Notes: generated by a model not told the origin, from the letters alone. Shown: positions 25,281-32,985, numbered from the stretch's first letter. The stretch: 64,000 nucleotides of DNA from Aurantibacter_A sp965215845 (GCA_965215845.1 CBDCEL010000004.1:2232001-2296000), one strand, 5' to 3'. Numbers and translations are program-made.

Positions 25281-25967
25281 TTATTCTTTGCTTTCCCCTC
25301 CTTCGGCAGCTTCCGCGGGAGCGGCATCTCCGCCCTCGGCAGCAGTTCCTTCGGCGCCTTCAGCAGTTGCTCCTTCTTCACCTTCAAGTCCTTCTTCGTC
25401 TTCCTCGACCTCGTCGACGACAGCGGCACGTTGTGTCTTGACCTGTACGACAACCGTACTGTCAGGATGAAGAATCGTGAAATCATCGCTCAACAGGGCT
25501 TCTACGATGATATTGTCACCAATTTTCAGTTCAGAGATATCCACATCAAAGAAATCCGGTAATTGGTCGGGCAAAGCCTTAATAGCCAACTTTCTTTTTC
25601 TAAAAAGCAGGCGCCCACCGTTTCTAACCCCTGGCGAGTTTCCTTGAAGCCTTACCGGAATATTCATGGTAACCTCTTTGTCATCGAACAATTGATAAAA
25701 ATCGATATGCAATATTTTATCCGTAACCGGATGAAACTGAATGTCTTGCATGATTGCCCGTACTTTACCCTCGCCTAAATCAACATTTACGGTATGCGCG
25801 TTCGGAGTGTAAACCAAGTTTCTGAAGGCCAATTCATCCGCTGAAAAATGTAATGGTTTTTCCCCTCCGTAAACTACGCAAGGGACCTTTCCAGCATTAC
25901 GTAGGGCCTTTGTTGCCTTCTTGCCCACGCTTTCTCTTTCTGATCCTTTGATTGTAATTGATTTCAT
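25281..25967 (-). CDS. rplY: 50S ribosomal protein L25/Ctc
   Basis: Binds 5S rRNA in the large subunit. The N-terminal ~95 residues are the L25 RNA-binding domain (SITIKGSERESVGKKATKAL, VPCVVYGGEKPLHF). Residues ~96-180 are the TL5/Ctc β domain (NIPVRLQGNSPGVRNGG, LPDQLPDFFDVDIS). A further ~45 residues are almost only Ala, Glu and Gly, an acidic tail longer than in most bacteria. It lies 62 bases downstream of prs on the same strand, a common pairing in Bacteroidota, and ends in a strong hairpin terminator. Confidence 0.94.
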   Translation of the reverse strand: MKSITIKGSERESVGKKATKALRNAGKVPCVVYGGEKPLHFSADELAFRNLVYTPNAHTVNVDLGEGKVRAIMQDIQFHPVTDKILHIDFYQLFDDKEVTMNIPVRLQGNSPGVRNGGRLLFRKRKLAIKALPDQLPDFFDVDISELKIGDNIIVEALLSDDFTILHPDSTVVVQVKTQRAAVVDEVEEDEEGLEGEEGATAEGAEGTAAEGGDAAPAEAAEGGESKE

Positions 25968-26029
25968 TATATGCGTTAAAAATTAATACTTCATATTTGG
26001 TGGTGTTCGAACCTAATCGAAGACACCTT

Positions 26030-26971
26030 CTACATTAAAAATTTCGATGCTATCGAGGTATTGTGATGCACTCTGTGCATAACATCGGCAAATAGATGTG
26101 CACAACTCAAAACCTGTATTTTGTCACTTTCCTTTTTAACGGGAATAGAATCGGTAACGATTAGCTCTTTGAGCTTTGATTTTTCGATTTTTTCAACAGC
26201 TTCTCCCGATAACAGGCCATGAGATGTTATTGCGCGAACGCTGATAGCGCCTCGATCCATCATCAAATCGGCCGCCTTGGTCAGTGTACCCGCTGTATCT
26301 ACCATATCATCTACAAGCACGACATTCTTGCCCTCTACGTTCCCGATCAATTCCATATGCGAAATGACATTTGCCTTTGCCCTTTGTTTGTAACAGATGA
26401 CTACGTCACTCTCCAAGGCTTTGGAATATGCATATGCTCTTTTTGAACCTCCCATATCTGGGGAGGCTATGGTCAGGTTATCGAGGTTCAATTCCCTTAA
26501 ATATGGCAAAAACATGGTGGAGGCGAACAGGTGATCCACAGGCTTTTCGAAAAAACCTTGTATCTGGTCTGCATGCAGATCCATTGTAATGATTCTTGTG
26601 GCCCCGGCAGTCTCGAGCATCTTGGCGATCAATTTCGCCGCTATTGGCACACGAGGCTTGTCTTTTCTATCTTGCCTTGCCCAACCGAAATAAGGCATCA
26701 CCGCTGTAATATGCCTTGCCGATGCACGTTTGGCGGCATCTAACATCAACAGCATTTCCATCAAGTTCTCAGATCCTGGATGTGTCGAACCGATAATAAA
26801 AATCCTGGCCCCTCGTACCGATTCTTCGAACGAAGGTTGAAATTCGCCATCACTGTACCTCGAAATATGTACATTACCGAGATCTGTTCCGTAAGAAAGG
26901 GCGATTTTTTCGGCTAGCGCCCTGCTATTGGTACAGGCAAATATTTTTGGTTCGGGAACTTGATATGGCAT
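26030..26971 (-). CDS. prs: Ribose-phosphate pyrophosphokinase
   Basis: Makes PRPP from ribose 5-phosphate and ATP for nucleotide, histidine and tryptophan synthesis. It is 313 residues long. The ATP and Mg sites are visible in YFGWARQDRKDKPRVPI and in the signature MDLHADQIQGFFEKPVDHL. The PRPP loop is VLVDDMVDTAGTL. The sequence around the allosteric ADP site is of the class I type. On the minus strand, TAAATTTG (27061-27068) is an exact -7 match upstream and may be its promoter. Confidence 0.95.
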   Translation of the reverse strand: MPYQVPEPKIFACTNSRALAEKIALSYGTDLGNVHISRYSDGEFQPSFEESVRGARIFIIGSTHPGSENLMEMLLMLDAAKRASARHITAVMPYFGWARQDRKDKPRVPIAAKLIAKMLETAGATRIITMDLHADQIQGFFEKPVDHLFASTMFLPYLRELNLDNLTIASPDMGGSKRAYAYSKALESDVVICYKQRAKANVISHMELIGNVEGKNVVLVDDMVDTAGTLTKAADLMMDRGAISVRAITSHGLLSGEAVEKIEKSKLKELIVTDSIPVKKESDKIQVLSCAHLFADVMHRVHHNTSIASKFLM

Positions 26972-27133
26972 ATCTATTCTCTATTGACCTTGAAACCAGA
27001 TAAATGACACGTAAGTCCCTATATCGACTGCGCTCAGTACAGCTGTTTTCTAAGGAGGTGCAAATTTAGAAATTTATTTGTGTTGCTAAAGTATATTTGT
27101 GCCTAATTTTGGCGGGCGAACAAAATTATTTTT

Positions 27134-27141
27134 TAGTTTTG
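27134..27141 (+). promoter_or_regulatory. Candidate promoter of the original tRNA-Leu locus
   Basis: TAGTTTTG matches the Bacteroidota -7 consensus TAnnTTTG exactly and lies 17 bases before the tRNA-Leu 5' fragment. TTTG at 27108-27111 is a possible -33 box with 22-base spacing. I see no comparable element in the 60 bases before the intact tRNA at 27498. Confidence 0.42.
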
Positions 27142-27167
27142 CAGTCCGATTTCAGAATGCCTTGGTG

Positions 27168-27186
27168 CCTGCCTGCGGAAGGCAGG
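27168..27186. repeat. Small palindromic insert 1 in the tRNA fragment
   Basis: CCTGCCTGCGGAAGGCAGG: stem CCTGCCT/AGGCAGG with loop GCGGA. Compared with the intact tRNA it is a clean insertion after GCCTTGGTG, with no lost or duplicated target bases. Confidence 0.75.
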
Positions 27187-27200
27187 GCGGAATTGGTAGA

Positions 27201-27220
27201 CCTGTCTGCCGACAGGCAGG
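27201..27220. repeat. Small palindromic insert 2 in the tRNA fragment
   Basis: CCTGTCTGCCGACAGGCAGG: stem CCTGTC/GACAGG with flanking CAGG. It shares the CCTG...GGCAGG ends with insert 1. It is a clean insertion between GGTAGA and CGCGCTG of the D-arm region relative to the intact tRNA. Confidence 0.75.
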
Positions 27221-27245
27221 CGCGCTGTCATTGAAATGTTGAATC

Positions 27246-27461
27246 ATGGTCTGGGTCTATGCAATTTCTAGTCTAAATTCCAATTACATTTATGTTGGAA
27301 TGACTACGAATCTTGAAGAAAGGATAGCAAGGCATAACTTTGGAAGGGAAAAGACAATTAAACCCTACAGGCCATATGAATTAATATTTACTGAAAAGTG
27401 TACTGATCGGAAGGAAGCACGTACAAAGGAAAAATATTGGAAATCTGGAGTTGGTAAATAA
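27246..27461 (+). CDS. GIY-YIG family endonuclease, apparently shortened
   Basis: A 71-residue single-domain nuclease of the UPF0213-like GIY-YIG group. It shows VYAISS followed by NYIYVGMTTNLEERIARHN, giving the paired motif (with Tyr, Arg and His), and RKEARTKEKYWKSG near the end. An in-frame TAA stops it after KSGVGK. Reading on gives QLRKLRDSNK and a second stop four bases before the tRNA, so the family C-terminus seems cut by a nonsense change (likely GAA to TAA). It sits between a broken and an intact copy of tRNA-Leu, as expected of a gene that moved into a tRNA locus. The catalytic residues look intact; whether it is active is unknown. Confidence 0.82.
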   Translation: MVWVYAISSLNSNYIYVGMTTNLEERIARHNFGREKTIKPYRPYELIFTEKCTDRKEARTKEKYWKSGVGK

Positions 27462-27497
27462 CAGCTCAGAAAATTAAGAGATAGCAATAAGTAAGAT

Positions 27498-27579
27498 GCC
27501 TTGGTGGCGGAACTGGTAGACGCGCTGGATTCAAAATCCAGTTCTTTCGGGAGTGTGGGTTCGATTCCCACCCAAGGTA
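27498..27579 (+). tRNA. tRNA-Leu (anticodon CAA)
   Basis: A full class II cloverleaf. The acceptor is GCCTTGG with CCAAGGT (a G-T first pair), with the D arm GCGGAACTGGTAGACGC. The anticodon stem CTGGA/TCCAG holds loop TTCAAAA, so the anticodon is CAA, reading UUG. A long variable arm around GTTCTTTCGGGAGT follows, then the T arm GTGGGTTCGATTCCCAC and discriminator A. CCA is not encoded. A strong terminator follows three bases later. Confidence 0.96.
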
Positions 27580-27581
27580 CT

Positions 27582-27611
27582 AACCTCTCAAGAAATTGAG
27601 AGGTTATTTTG
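27582..27611 (+). terminator. Intrinsic terminator after tRNA-Leu
   Basis: AACCTCTCAA (27582-27591) and TTGAGAGGTT (27596-27605) form a perfect 10-bp stem with loop GAAA, followed by ATTTTG. Confidence 0.88.
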
Positions 27612-27679
27612 TTTTATACGGTTGCTAAATTGCGTTGGCTTTTTTATGTATTTTTAGGCGAACCAAATGAAATGACGAC

Positions 27680-28786
27680 ATGGGATCTCGAAGAAATTTT
27701 TTGGGGAAAATGGCTGTATCATCCATAGGGCTTCCTCTCCTATATAGTCCGGCCAAGCTTTTCGCCACCGCTGGCGAAGCAAACCAAGGTCCGATTTTGA
27801 GGGTTGCCATTATGGGCTTGGGAAGTTATGCAAATCGTGTGGCCAAAGCCATGAAAGATTGCAAACGGGCGAAAATCACTGGGGTAATTAGCGGTACGCC
27901 TTCAAAAATTAAAAATTGGCAATCCCGGTACGGAATTCAGGATAAGAACTGCTACAACTATGAAAACTTTGATGCAATAAAGGACAATCCCGACATCGAT
28001 GCAGTATATATCATTACCCCAAACGGACTCCATTGTGAACAGACCATTCGGGTCGCCAAGGCCGGTAAGCATGTTATCTGCGAAAAACCAATGGGTATCA
28101 ATGCGGCCGAGGGACAAAAAATGGTCGATGCCTGCAGTGCCGCCGATGTTAAACTTTTGATTGGTTACCGTATGCATTACGAACCCAAAACAGTTGAAGT
28201 AATTCGGATGCGAATGAACGGTGAGTTTGGCACACCCAAATTTTTTCAGGGCCAGTCTGGGTTCGTAATCGGTGACCCGACCCAATGGCGCTTGAATAAA
28301 GAATTGGCAGGTGGCGGCGCTATGATGGATATCGGAATTTATTCGATCAATGGTGCGAGGTACATGCTCGGCGAAGAACCGGTTTGGGTCACTGCCCAAG
28401 AAACCAAGACCGACCCGGTGAAGTTTAAAGAAGGAGTCGACGAGACCATACAGTTTCAAATGGGATTCCCCAGCGGGGCTGTGGCCAATTGCCTTTCCAC
28501 TTATAATATGGGAAATCTGGATCGCTTTTTTATTACGGGTTCCGAAGGATGGGTCGAAATGAGACCATCTACGGGCTATGGTCCAATCAAGGGCCGCACC
28601 CATAAAGGAGAGTTGCCACAACCGCATATCACCCACCAGACCTTGCAAATGGATGGCATGGCCGAACTGATTTTTGAAGGTAAACAGCCCATCGTTACCT
28701 TAGATGGTGAAGAAGGGGTGAAGGATATGAAGATCATCGATGCTATCTACACGGCGGTGAAAACAGGTGGAAGAGTAGAATTATAA
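27680..28786 (+). CDS. Gfo/Idh/MocA family oxidoreductase with Tat-type leader
   Basis: An NAD(P)-dependent sugar or polyol oxidoreductase of 368 residues, closest in pattern to glucose-fructose oxidoreductase. The leader SRRNFLGKMAVSSIGLPLL resembles a twin-arginine signal, so the folded enzyme with its cofactor may be exported to the periplasm. The Rossmann motif is IMGLGSYANRVAKAM, the catalytic-site motif is VICEKPMGI, and GGGAMMDIGIYSINGAR is the usual substrate-side helix. It lies on the opposite strand from the two following dehydrogenases, whose 3' ends converge on it. Confidence 0.86.
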   Translation: MGSRRNFLGKMAVSSIGLPLLYSPAKLFATAGEANQGPILRVAIMGLGSYANRVAKAMKDCKRAKITGVISGTPSKIKNWQSRYGIQDKNCYNYENFDAIKDNPDIDAVYIITPNGLHCEQTIRVAKAGKHVICEKPMGINAAEGQKMVDACSAADVKLLIGYRMHYEPKTVEVIRMRMNGEFGTPKFFQGQSGFVIGDPTQWRLNKELAGGGAMMDIGIYSINGARYMLGEEPVWVTAQETKTDPVKFKEGVDETIQFQMGFPSGAVANCLSTYNMGNLDRFFITGSEGWVEMRPSTGYGPIKGRTHKGELPQPHITHQTLQMDGMAELIFEGKQPIVTLDGEEGVKDMKIIDAIYTAVKTGGRVEL

Positions 28787-28794
28787 TTTTCGAT

Positions 28795-29544
28795 TTAACC
28801 CCTACCGATATACGGCATTTGATTTGCCATTACGGTTAGAAACGGCACATTGGTATCCAATGGCAAGTTCGCCATGTAGACCATGGTTCGACCAATATCT
28901 TCTACATTTATGGTTGGCTCGGTTTTCTTTGTGCCATCAGCCTGAAGTATTCCTTTTTCGATTTTTTGTGTCATTGAACTTGCTGCGTTTCCAATATCGA
29001 TTTGACCGCAGGCGATGTTGAATTCACGACCATCCAATGAAGTTGATTTGGTCAAGCCCGTTATCGCATGCTTGCTTGCCGTATACGGTGCCGATTGAGG
29101 TCTGGGTACATGGGCTGAGATAGAACCGTTATTAATAATTCGTCCACCCATCGGATTCTGGTTCTTCATTGCTTTAAAGGCCTCTTGTGTACAGAGAAAA
29201 GCTCCCGTTAAGTTGGTATCGATTACTTCTTGCCATTCGTTAAGACTCAATTTCTCCAATGGTTTTGCAGGTGCGCCTATTCCAGCATTATTAAAAAGCA
29301 AATCTATACGGCCGTAGGTGCCCACTGCTTTCTCAAAAAGATTCGATACACTTTTCTGATCTACCACATTGGTTTGCACCACCAAGGTTCCCGTTCCTCC
29401 ACATAAGGTTGCTGTTTCTTCGAGTGAATTTTTTCGTCTTCCTGCTAAAACTACTGTCCATCCATCGGTGCGTAATGCCTTCGACACCGCCCTGCCAATT
29501 CCAGAACCGGCTCCTGTGATTACGGCGATTTTTGAATTGCTCAT
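28795..29544 (-). CDS. Short-chain dehydrogenase/reductase
   Basis: A 249-residue classical SDR. The cofactor motif is TGAGSGIGRAVSKAL (residues 10-24), NNAG follows at about residue 92, the catalytic Ser is in NNGSISAHVP, and Tyr/Lys are in YTASKHA. It reduces or oxidises a small alcohol or ketone; the substrate cannot be predicted. Its ATG overlaps the stop of the upstream hydroxyacid dehydrogenase by four bases, so the two act in one operon. Confidence 0.88.
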   Translation of the reverse strand: MSNSKIAVITGAGSGIGRAVSKALRTDGWTVVLAGRRKNSLEETATLCGGTGTLVVQTNVVDQKSVSNLFEKAVGTYGRIDLLFNNAGIGAPAKPLEKLSLNEWQEVIDTNLTGAFLCTQEAFKAMKNQNPMGGRIINNGSISAHVPRPQSAPYTASKHAITGLTKSTSLDGREFNIACGQIDIGNAASSMTQKIEKGILQADGTKKTEPTINVEDIGRTMVYMANLPLDTNVPFLTVMANQMPYIGRG

Positions 29545-30500
29545 TGCACCAAATTTTTTATTGGTTCTCCTTTGTAAAATTGTATGATATTCAAAGCGGC
29601 CAATCTTGACATCTCATTTCTGGCCTCGACCGTTGCAGAACCAATGTGTGGCAAGACCGCGACATTTTCCATGGACAAAAGTAGATTGTCGTGTTTCATT
29701 GGCTCGGGATTGGTCACATCAAGACCGGCACCCCAAATGCTTTTGTTTTTTAAAGCGAAAATCAAATCATTTTCATTGTGGATACCTCCCCGTGCCGTGT
29801 TTATAAAAATTGAGGTGGGTTTCATTTTTTCGAAAGCGTTTTTGTTGAACACCTCCTTGGTCGCAGAGGTCAGGGCACTGTGTATTGAAAGTACATCACT
29901 TTGTCTTAGAAGTTCTTCAAAGGATACATAAGTTGCGCCTGTCGTCTCTTCAGCTTCCATATTACGGTGTCGATTATGGTAGATGACTTTCATCTTGAAA
30001 GCTCCGACACAGCGTTTGGCAAATTCCACGCCAATTCTTCCCAAGCCGAATATACCAACTGTCTTTTCTTTTAATTCGACCCCCAAGTTGGCCTTCGGCC
30101 GAAAATGGTCCCATTCGTTCGCTATAATTTTTTTGTGCATATAGAACATCTTTCGGGCAACTGCCAACATAAGTGCGAAAGCAATGTCTGCGGTCGCGTC
30201 GGTCATGGCACCAGGGGTATTGGCCACAGGAATGTTCAATTCTTTCGCCTTTTTCAAATCGATGTTGTCATAACCGACGGCAAATTGTGAAATCAATTTC
30301 AAATGATTGTTCCGATCCAGAAAATCGGAATCGATATCGTAAATACTTGAGGAAAGTAAAATATCATGTTGCTTTGTAGCTTCCTTAAGTTGTTCCTTGG
30401 TCATGGGCAGGTCATTTTTCCAAGAGGTAACCTCTAAGCCTTCTGCATGGAGCAGCTCTATGCCGATTGACGGTATATCGATGGAGACCAGTACCTTCAT
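29541..30500 (-). CDS. D-2-hydroxyacid dehydrogenase (glyoxylate/gluconate reductase type)
   Basis: A 319-residue NAD(P)H-dependent reductase for glyoxylate, hydroxypyruvate or 2-ketogluconate. The Rossmann motif is VGIFGLGRIGVEFAKR. The catalytic Arg is in INTARGGIH, the Glu in DVTNPEPMKHD, and the His in VLPHIGSATVEAR. The start MKVLVSIDIP at 30500 is preferred to one 51 bases upstream because it begins the first β strand directly. It is the first gene of the pair with the SDR. Together with the neighbouring Gfo/Idh/MocA enzyme it suggests sugar-acid metabolism (inference). Confidence 0.88.
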   Translation of the reverse strand: MKVLVSIDIPSIGIELLHAEGLEVTSWKNDLPMTKEQLKEATKQHDILLSSSIYDIDSDFLDRNNHLKLISQFAVGYDNIDLKKAKELNIPVANTPGAMTDATADIAFALMLAVARKMFYMHKKIIANEWDHFRPKANLGVELKEKTVGIFGLGRIGVEFAKRCVGAFKMKVIYHNRHRNMEAEETTGATYVSFEELLRQSDVLSIHSALTSATKEVFNKNAFEKMKPTSIFINTARGGIHNENDLIFALKNKSIWGAGLDVTNPEPMKHDNLLLSMENVAVLPHIGSATVEARNEMSRLAALNIIQFYKGEPIKNLVQ

Positions 30501-30658
30501 AACACTGCTGTCATTCTCTACATATGAATTAGGGCAATATAGCAATTCCAAAACGGAATTTTGACACCGAAATCAAGCAACCCATTAGTATTCCGATTGT
30601 TTGGTGATGTTTTAGTAATTTAGGCATTCTACCTAGTAGTTAACTAAATAATCATAAA

Positions 30659-32062
30659 ATGAATTATATGTCCAAGTTTTCTTCGATTGTACTAATTGTC
30701 CTGGCGTTTGGTTTTTTTGGGATTTCCTGCAAGGAAAAACCCGAAAAGTTGAAAGACAAAGTTCAAAATGCCATAATCGATTCTTCATTGACCTATGAAG
30801 AATATATGATGAAACCTTCAGACATAATAATTTCGCGAAAAGAATATAAGGATAAGTTATACGGATTTTGGCTGGCCCAATGTATCGCAAATTGGACGGG
30901 CTTGGTGACCGAGATGGACAAAATAGGGATTCCCAAAGATGGGAAGGGAGCTGGTTTTTATACGCGTAAAGATTGGGGTAAACCTGATCAACCTAATCTT
31001 TGGGGTTCGAATGATTTGTCGGAGACCATCGATTTTCTTTTTGCCGTCGAAGACAGCATCTGGGGTGCCGATGACGATACCGATATTGAATACATCTACC
31101 AAAATTTGTTGTATGCCAACAAGACGAGTATCTTAACCGGGGAACAGATTCGTGAAGGATGGTTAAGGCACATCAAACACGAGGAGGAAAATTTTCTCTG
31201 GGTTTCGAACCAAACAGCCTTGAATTTGATGTTGAAGGGAATGGTTCCGCCCGAGACCGGCGATCCAAAGAACAATCCTGATTACGAAATGATCGATGCC
31301 CAACTTACGACGGAGATTTTCGGTTTTTTTGCACCGGCACGACCAGATGTGGCCTTAAAGATGGCACGTCTACCCATACAAAATGTCGCCCGCGAAAACG
31401 CTGAATGGATTTCGGAGTTCAATGTTATCATGTATGCCTTGGCCCCTCTGGCGGATTCCAATAAATCTATAAAGGAAAATTTGATGTGGATGGCTTCCGA
31501 AGCTAGGAAAAGGCTTCCCAACGATTCCTATTCCGCAAAAATGTATGATTTTGTAAAAGGCCAATATGATGCTGGAGCCACTTGGGAAGCAGCTCGTGAC
31601 GCCCTTCATGAAAAATATCAAATTCGACAGGAAGACGGTTACAAATGGGCCACAAAAGATGAGGTCTGCAACGGCTGCTTTGCCGCCGGAATCAATTTTG
31701 GGGCAAGTATCGTAAGTTTGCTTTACGGCGAAGGCGATCTCAAGGAAACCATTAAAATCGGTGCCCTATGCGGATGGGACTCCGATAACCCGACTGCCAC
31801 TTGGGGCGGACTTTTGGGCTTTATGCTCGGTAAGGCAGGAGTTGAGAAAGCCTTTAACCAAAAGTTTGCCGATAAATTCAACATTCACAGAACAAGGGTC
31901 GGTTTTCCCAACAATGGCATTGATGATTTTGATAGCATGGCCGAAATGGGAGTTTATGTAATTGACAGGGCAGTGCAGGAAGAAATGCAGGGAGGCGTAG
32001 ATTTGGAGAAAGATGTTTGGTATATACCTAAAAGCGATTTTACCGAGGGTTCTGGGGAATAG
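30659..32062 (+). CDS. Exported ADP-ribosylglycohydrolase-family lipoprotein
   Basis: A 467-residue predicted lipoprotein. The leader VLIVLAFGFFGISCKEK gives a lipobox cysteine at about residue 24. The mature protein is an all-helical ADP-ribosylglycohydrolase (DraG-like) domain. It opens with KLYGFWLAQCIANWTGLVTEM, has the metal motif GADDDTDIEYIY, and later LCGWDSDNPTATWGGLLG, which supply the acidic ligands for two Mg ions. DraG enzymes remove ADP-ribose from proteins in the cytosol, whereas this one is placed on the outside, where the substrate may instead be a nucleoside or glycoside; this is inference. An ATG nine bases downstream (30668) is an alternative start. Confidence 0.82.
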   Translation: MNYMSKFSSIVLIVLAFGFFGISCKEKPEKLKDKVQNAIIDSSLTYEEYMMKPSDIIISRKEYKDKLYGFWLAQCIANWTGLVTEMDKIGIPKDGKGAGFYTRKDWGKPDQPNLWGSNDLSETIDFLFAVEDSIWGADDDTDIEYIYQNLLYANKTSILTGEQIREGWLRHIKHEEENFLWVSNQTALNLMLKGMVPPETGDPKNNPDYEMIDAQLTTEIFGFFAPARPDVALKMARLPIQNVARENAEWISEFNVIMYALAPLADSNKSIKENLMWMASEARKRLPNDSYSAKMYDFVKGQYDAGATWEAARDALHEKYQIRQEDGYKWATKDEVCNGCFAAGINFGASIVSLLYGEGDLKETIKIGALCGWDSDNPTATWGGLLGFMLGKAGVEKAFNQKFADKFNIHRTRVGFPNNGIDDFDSMAEMGVYVIDRAVQEEMQGGVDLEKDVWYIPKSDFTEGSGE

Positions 32063-32197
32063 TTTTTGGAAAAGTTGGGATTCATATGGCCACATATCGT
32101 ATCTAGATATGTATGTTTAACCAATTTTTTGGCGATTTTGACCAATATTTGGGCGCATTTGTGACCCTAGCATGGCCTTTGGTATCTAATTAAGTAT

Positions 32198-32221
32198 GTG
32201 TAACGATAAAATGAAACGATT
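32198..32221 (+). repeat. Leader repeat copy 1 before the first DUF6747 gene
   Basis: The 24 bases directly before the start codon match those before the second DUF6747 gene (32712-32735) with a single change. The shared core is GTGTAACGATAAAATGAAA. It is either part of the duplication unit or a conserved translation signal. Confidence 0.7.
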
Positions 32222-32392
32222 ATGAAGACAACACTACTTATCAAAGAGATTTATTTGGAAGGTTTTAGAAACCTTGGCCATTATATTCTGAAGAACTATT
32301 TGAAAATCTTTGCATGGTTCAGTTTCTTTCTGATTGTAATCGGACTGTATGCATTGATCTTTAGAATGTCAACAGGTTTTGCCTTTAACTAG
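32222..32392 (+). CDS. DUF6747 family micro-protein, copy 1
   Basis: A 56-residue membrane protein: MKTTLLIKEIYLEGFRNLG, then an amphipathic stretch, one transmembrane helix (about residues 30-46, FAWFSFFLIVIGLYALIF) and the tail MSTGFAFN. This is the pattern of DUF6747, a small flavobacterial family without known function. A second copy lies 343 bases downstream with the same length, the same leader and a near-identical last 25 residues. A hairpin terminator follows after 21 bases, so each copy appears to be its own transcription unit. Confidence 0.8.
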   Translation: MKTTLLIKEIYLEGFRNLGHYILKNYLKIFAWFSFFLIVIGLYALIFRMSTGFAFN

Positions 32393-32413
32393 GCAAAATG
32401 AACACTACTTATG

Positions 32414-32445
32414 AAAAGCCCTCAATTAATATTGAGGGCTTTTTT
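32414..32445 (+). terminator. Intrinsic terminator after DUF6747 copy 1
   Basis: AAAAGCCCTCAAT (32414-32426) pairs with ATTGAGGGCTTTT (32431-32443) around loop TAAT, continuing into a T run. It is a 13-bp perfect stem. Confidence 0.88.
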
Positions 32446-32735
32446 ATTGTTCAAAACAAGGGAAGACCAAAAATTTTAGCGTAAAAAATATTAAGATAGC
32501 TATTTGCATTGTATATGGAATTTTTCACCTTTCCTTAGTAAAGGATTGTATTTCAGATTTTTAGCAAAAATGGACAAAAACAACATATATCCTCAAAACG
32601 CAGTACATTGTGTTTAAAGTAATAAATAATGCATTTTGTCCAGAATCATATCCATTTGAGCTAGTATTCGTTCAAACACTTAGGGATAGTAAGAACTTTG
32701 TTGTTTAAATAGTGTAACGATAAAATGAAATGATT

Positions 32736-32906
32736 ATGAAGACGACATTACTTATTAGGGAAATTTACTTGCAGGCATTTCGAAATTTCAGCAACTATCT
32801 TATAAAAAACTATCTAAAGGTTTTTACATGGTTCAGTTTCTTTTTGATTATAGTCGGACTGTATGCATTGATCTTTAGAATGTCAACAGGTTTTGCATTT
32901 GACTAG
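32736..32906 (+). CDS. DUF6747 family micro-protein, copy 2
   Basis: A 56-residue paralogue of the gene at 32222: MKTTLLIREIYLQAFRNFS, one membrane helix, and the ending RMSTGFAFD. The two proteins agree at most positions. The DNA of the last ~60 coding bases is almost identical, while the middle has drifted, which suggests duplication followed by divergence or local gene conversion. The roughly 265 bases between the first copy's terminator and this copy's leader are very A/T-rich and show no supported gene. The leader repeat is at 32712-32735. Confidence 0.8.
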   Translation: MKTTLLIREIYLQAFRNFSNYLIKNYLKVFTWFSFFLIIVGLYALIFRMSTGFAFD

Positions 32907-32957
32907 AACCGGAACACTCTTTTACGCGGAATCAAAATTTGAAAATGAAATATTTAG

Positions 32958-32985
32958 ACACCCTGCATTATGCGGGGTGTTTTGT
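32958..32985 (+). terminator. Intrinsic terminator after DUF6747 copy 2
   Basis: ACACCCTGCA (32958-32967) pairs with TGCGGGGTGT (32971-32980), with one G-T pair and loop TTA, followed by TTTGTT. Confidence 0.82.

Larger units (their letters stand above)
27159..27227 (+). pseudogene. 5' fragment of a tRNA-Leu gene, interrupted by two palindromes
   Basis: Removing two small palindromic inserts leaves GCCTTGGTG, GCGGAATTGGTAGA and CGCGCTG. Joined, these match the first 30 bases of the intact tRNA-Leu at 27498 with one change (C to T). After position 27227 the similarity stops, before the anticodon, and no anticodon, variable or T arm follows. It therefore cannot give a functional tRNA. It lies directly upstream of a GIY-YIG nuclease gene, so that gene is bracketed by tRNA sequence. 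Confidence 0.75.

Noticed and set aside
26002..26027. Imperfect hairpin between prs and rplY as a terminator
   Set aside because: The stem GGTGT-TTCGA has a bulge and is not followed by a T run on the minus strand, so prs and rplY are more likely co-transcribed or attenuated weakly.
27902..28648. 248-codon ORF opposite the Gfo/Idh/MocA gene
   Set aside because: It has no recognisable motif, while the sense frame shows the Rossmann and EKP motifs throughout.
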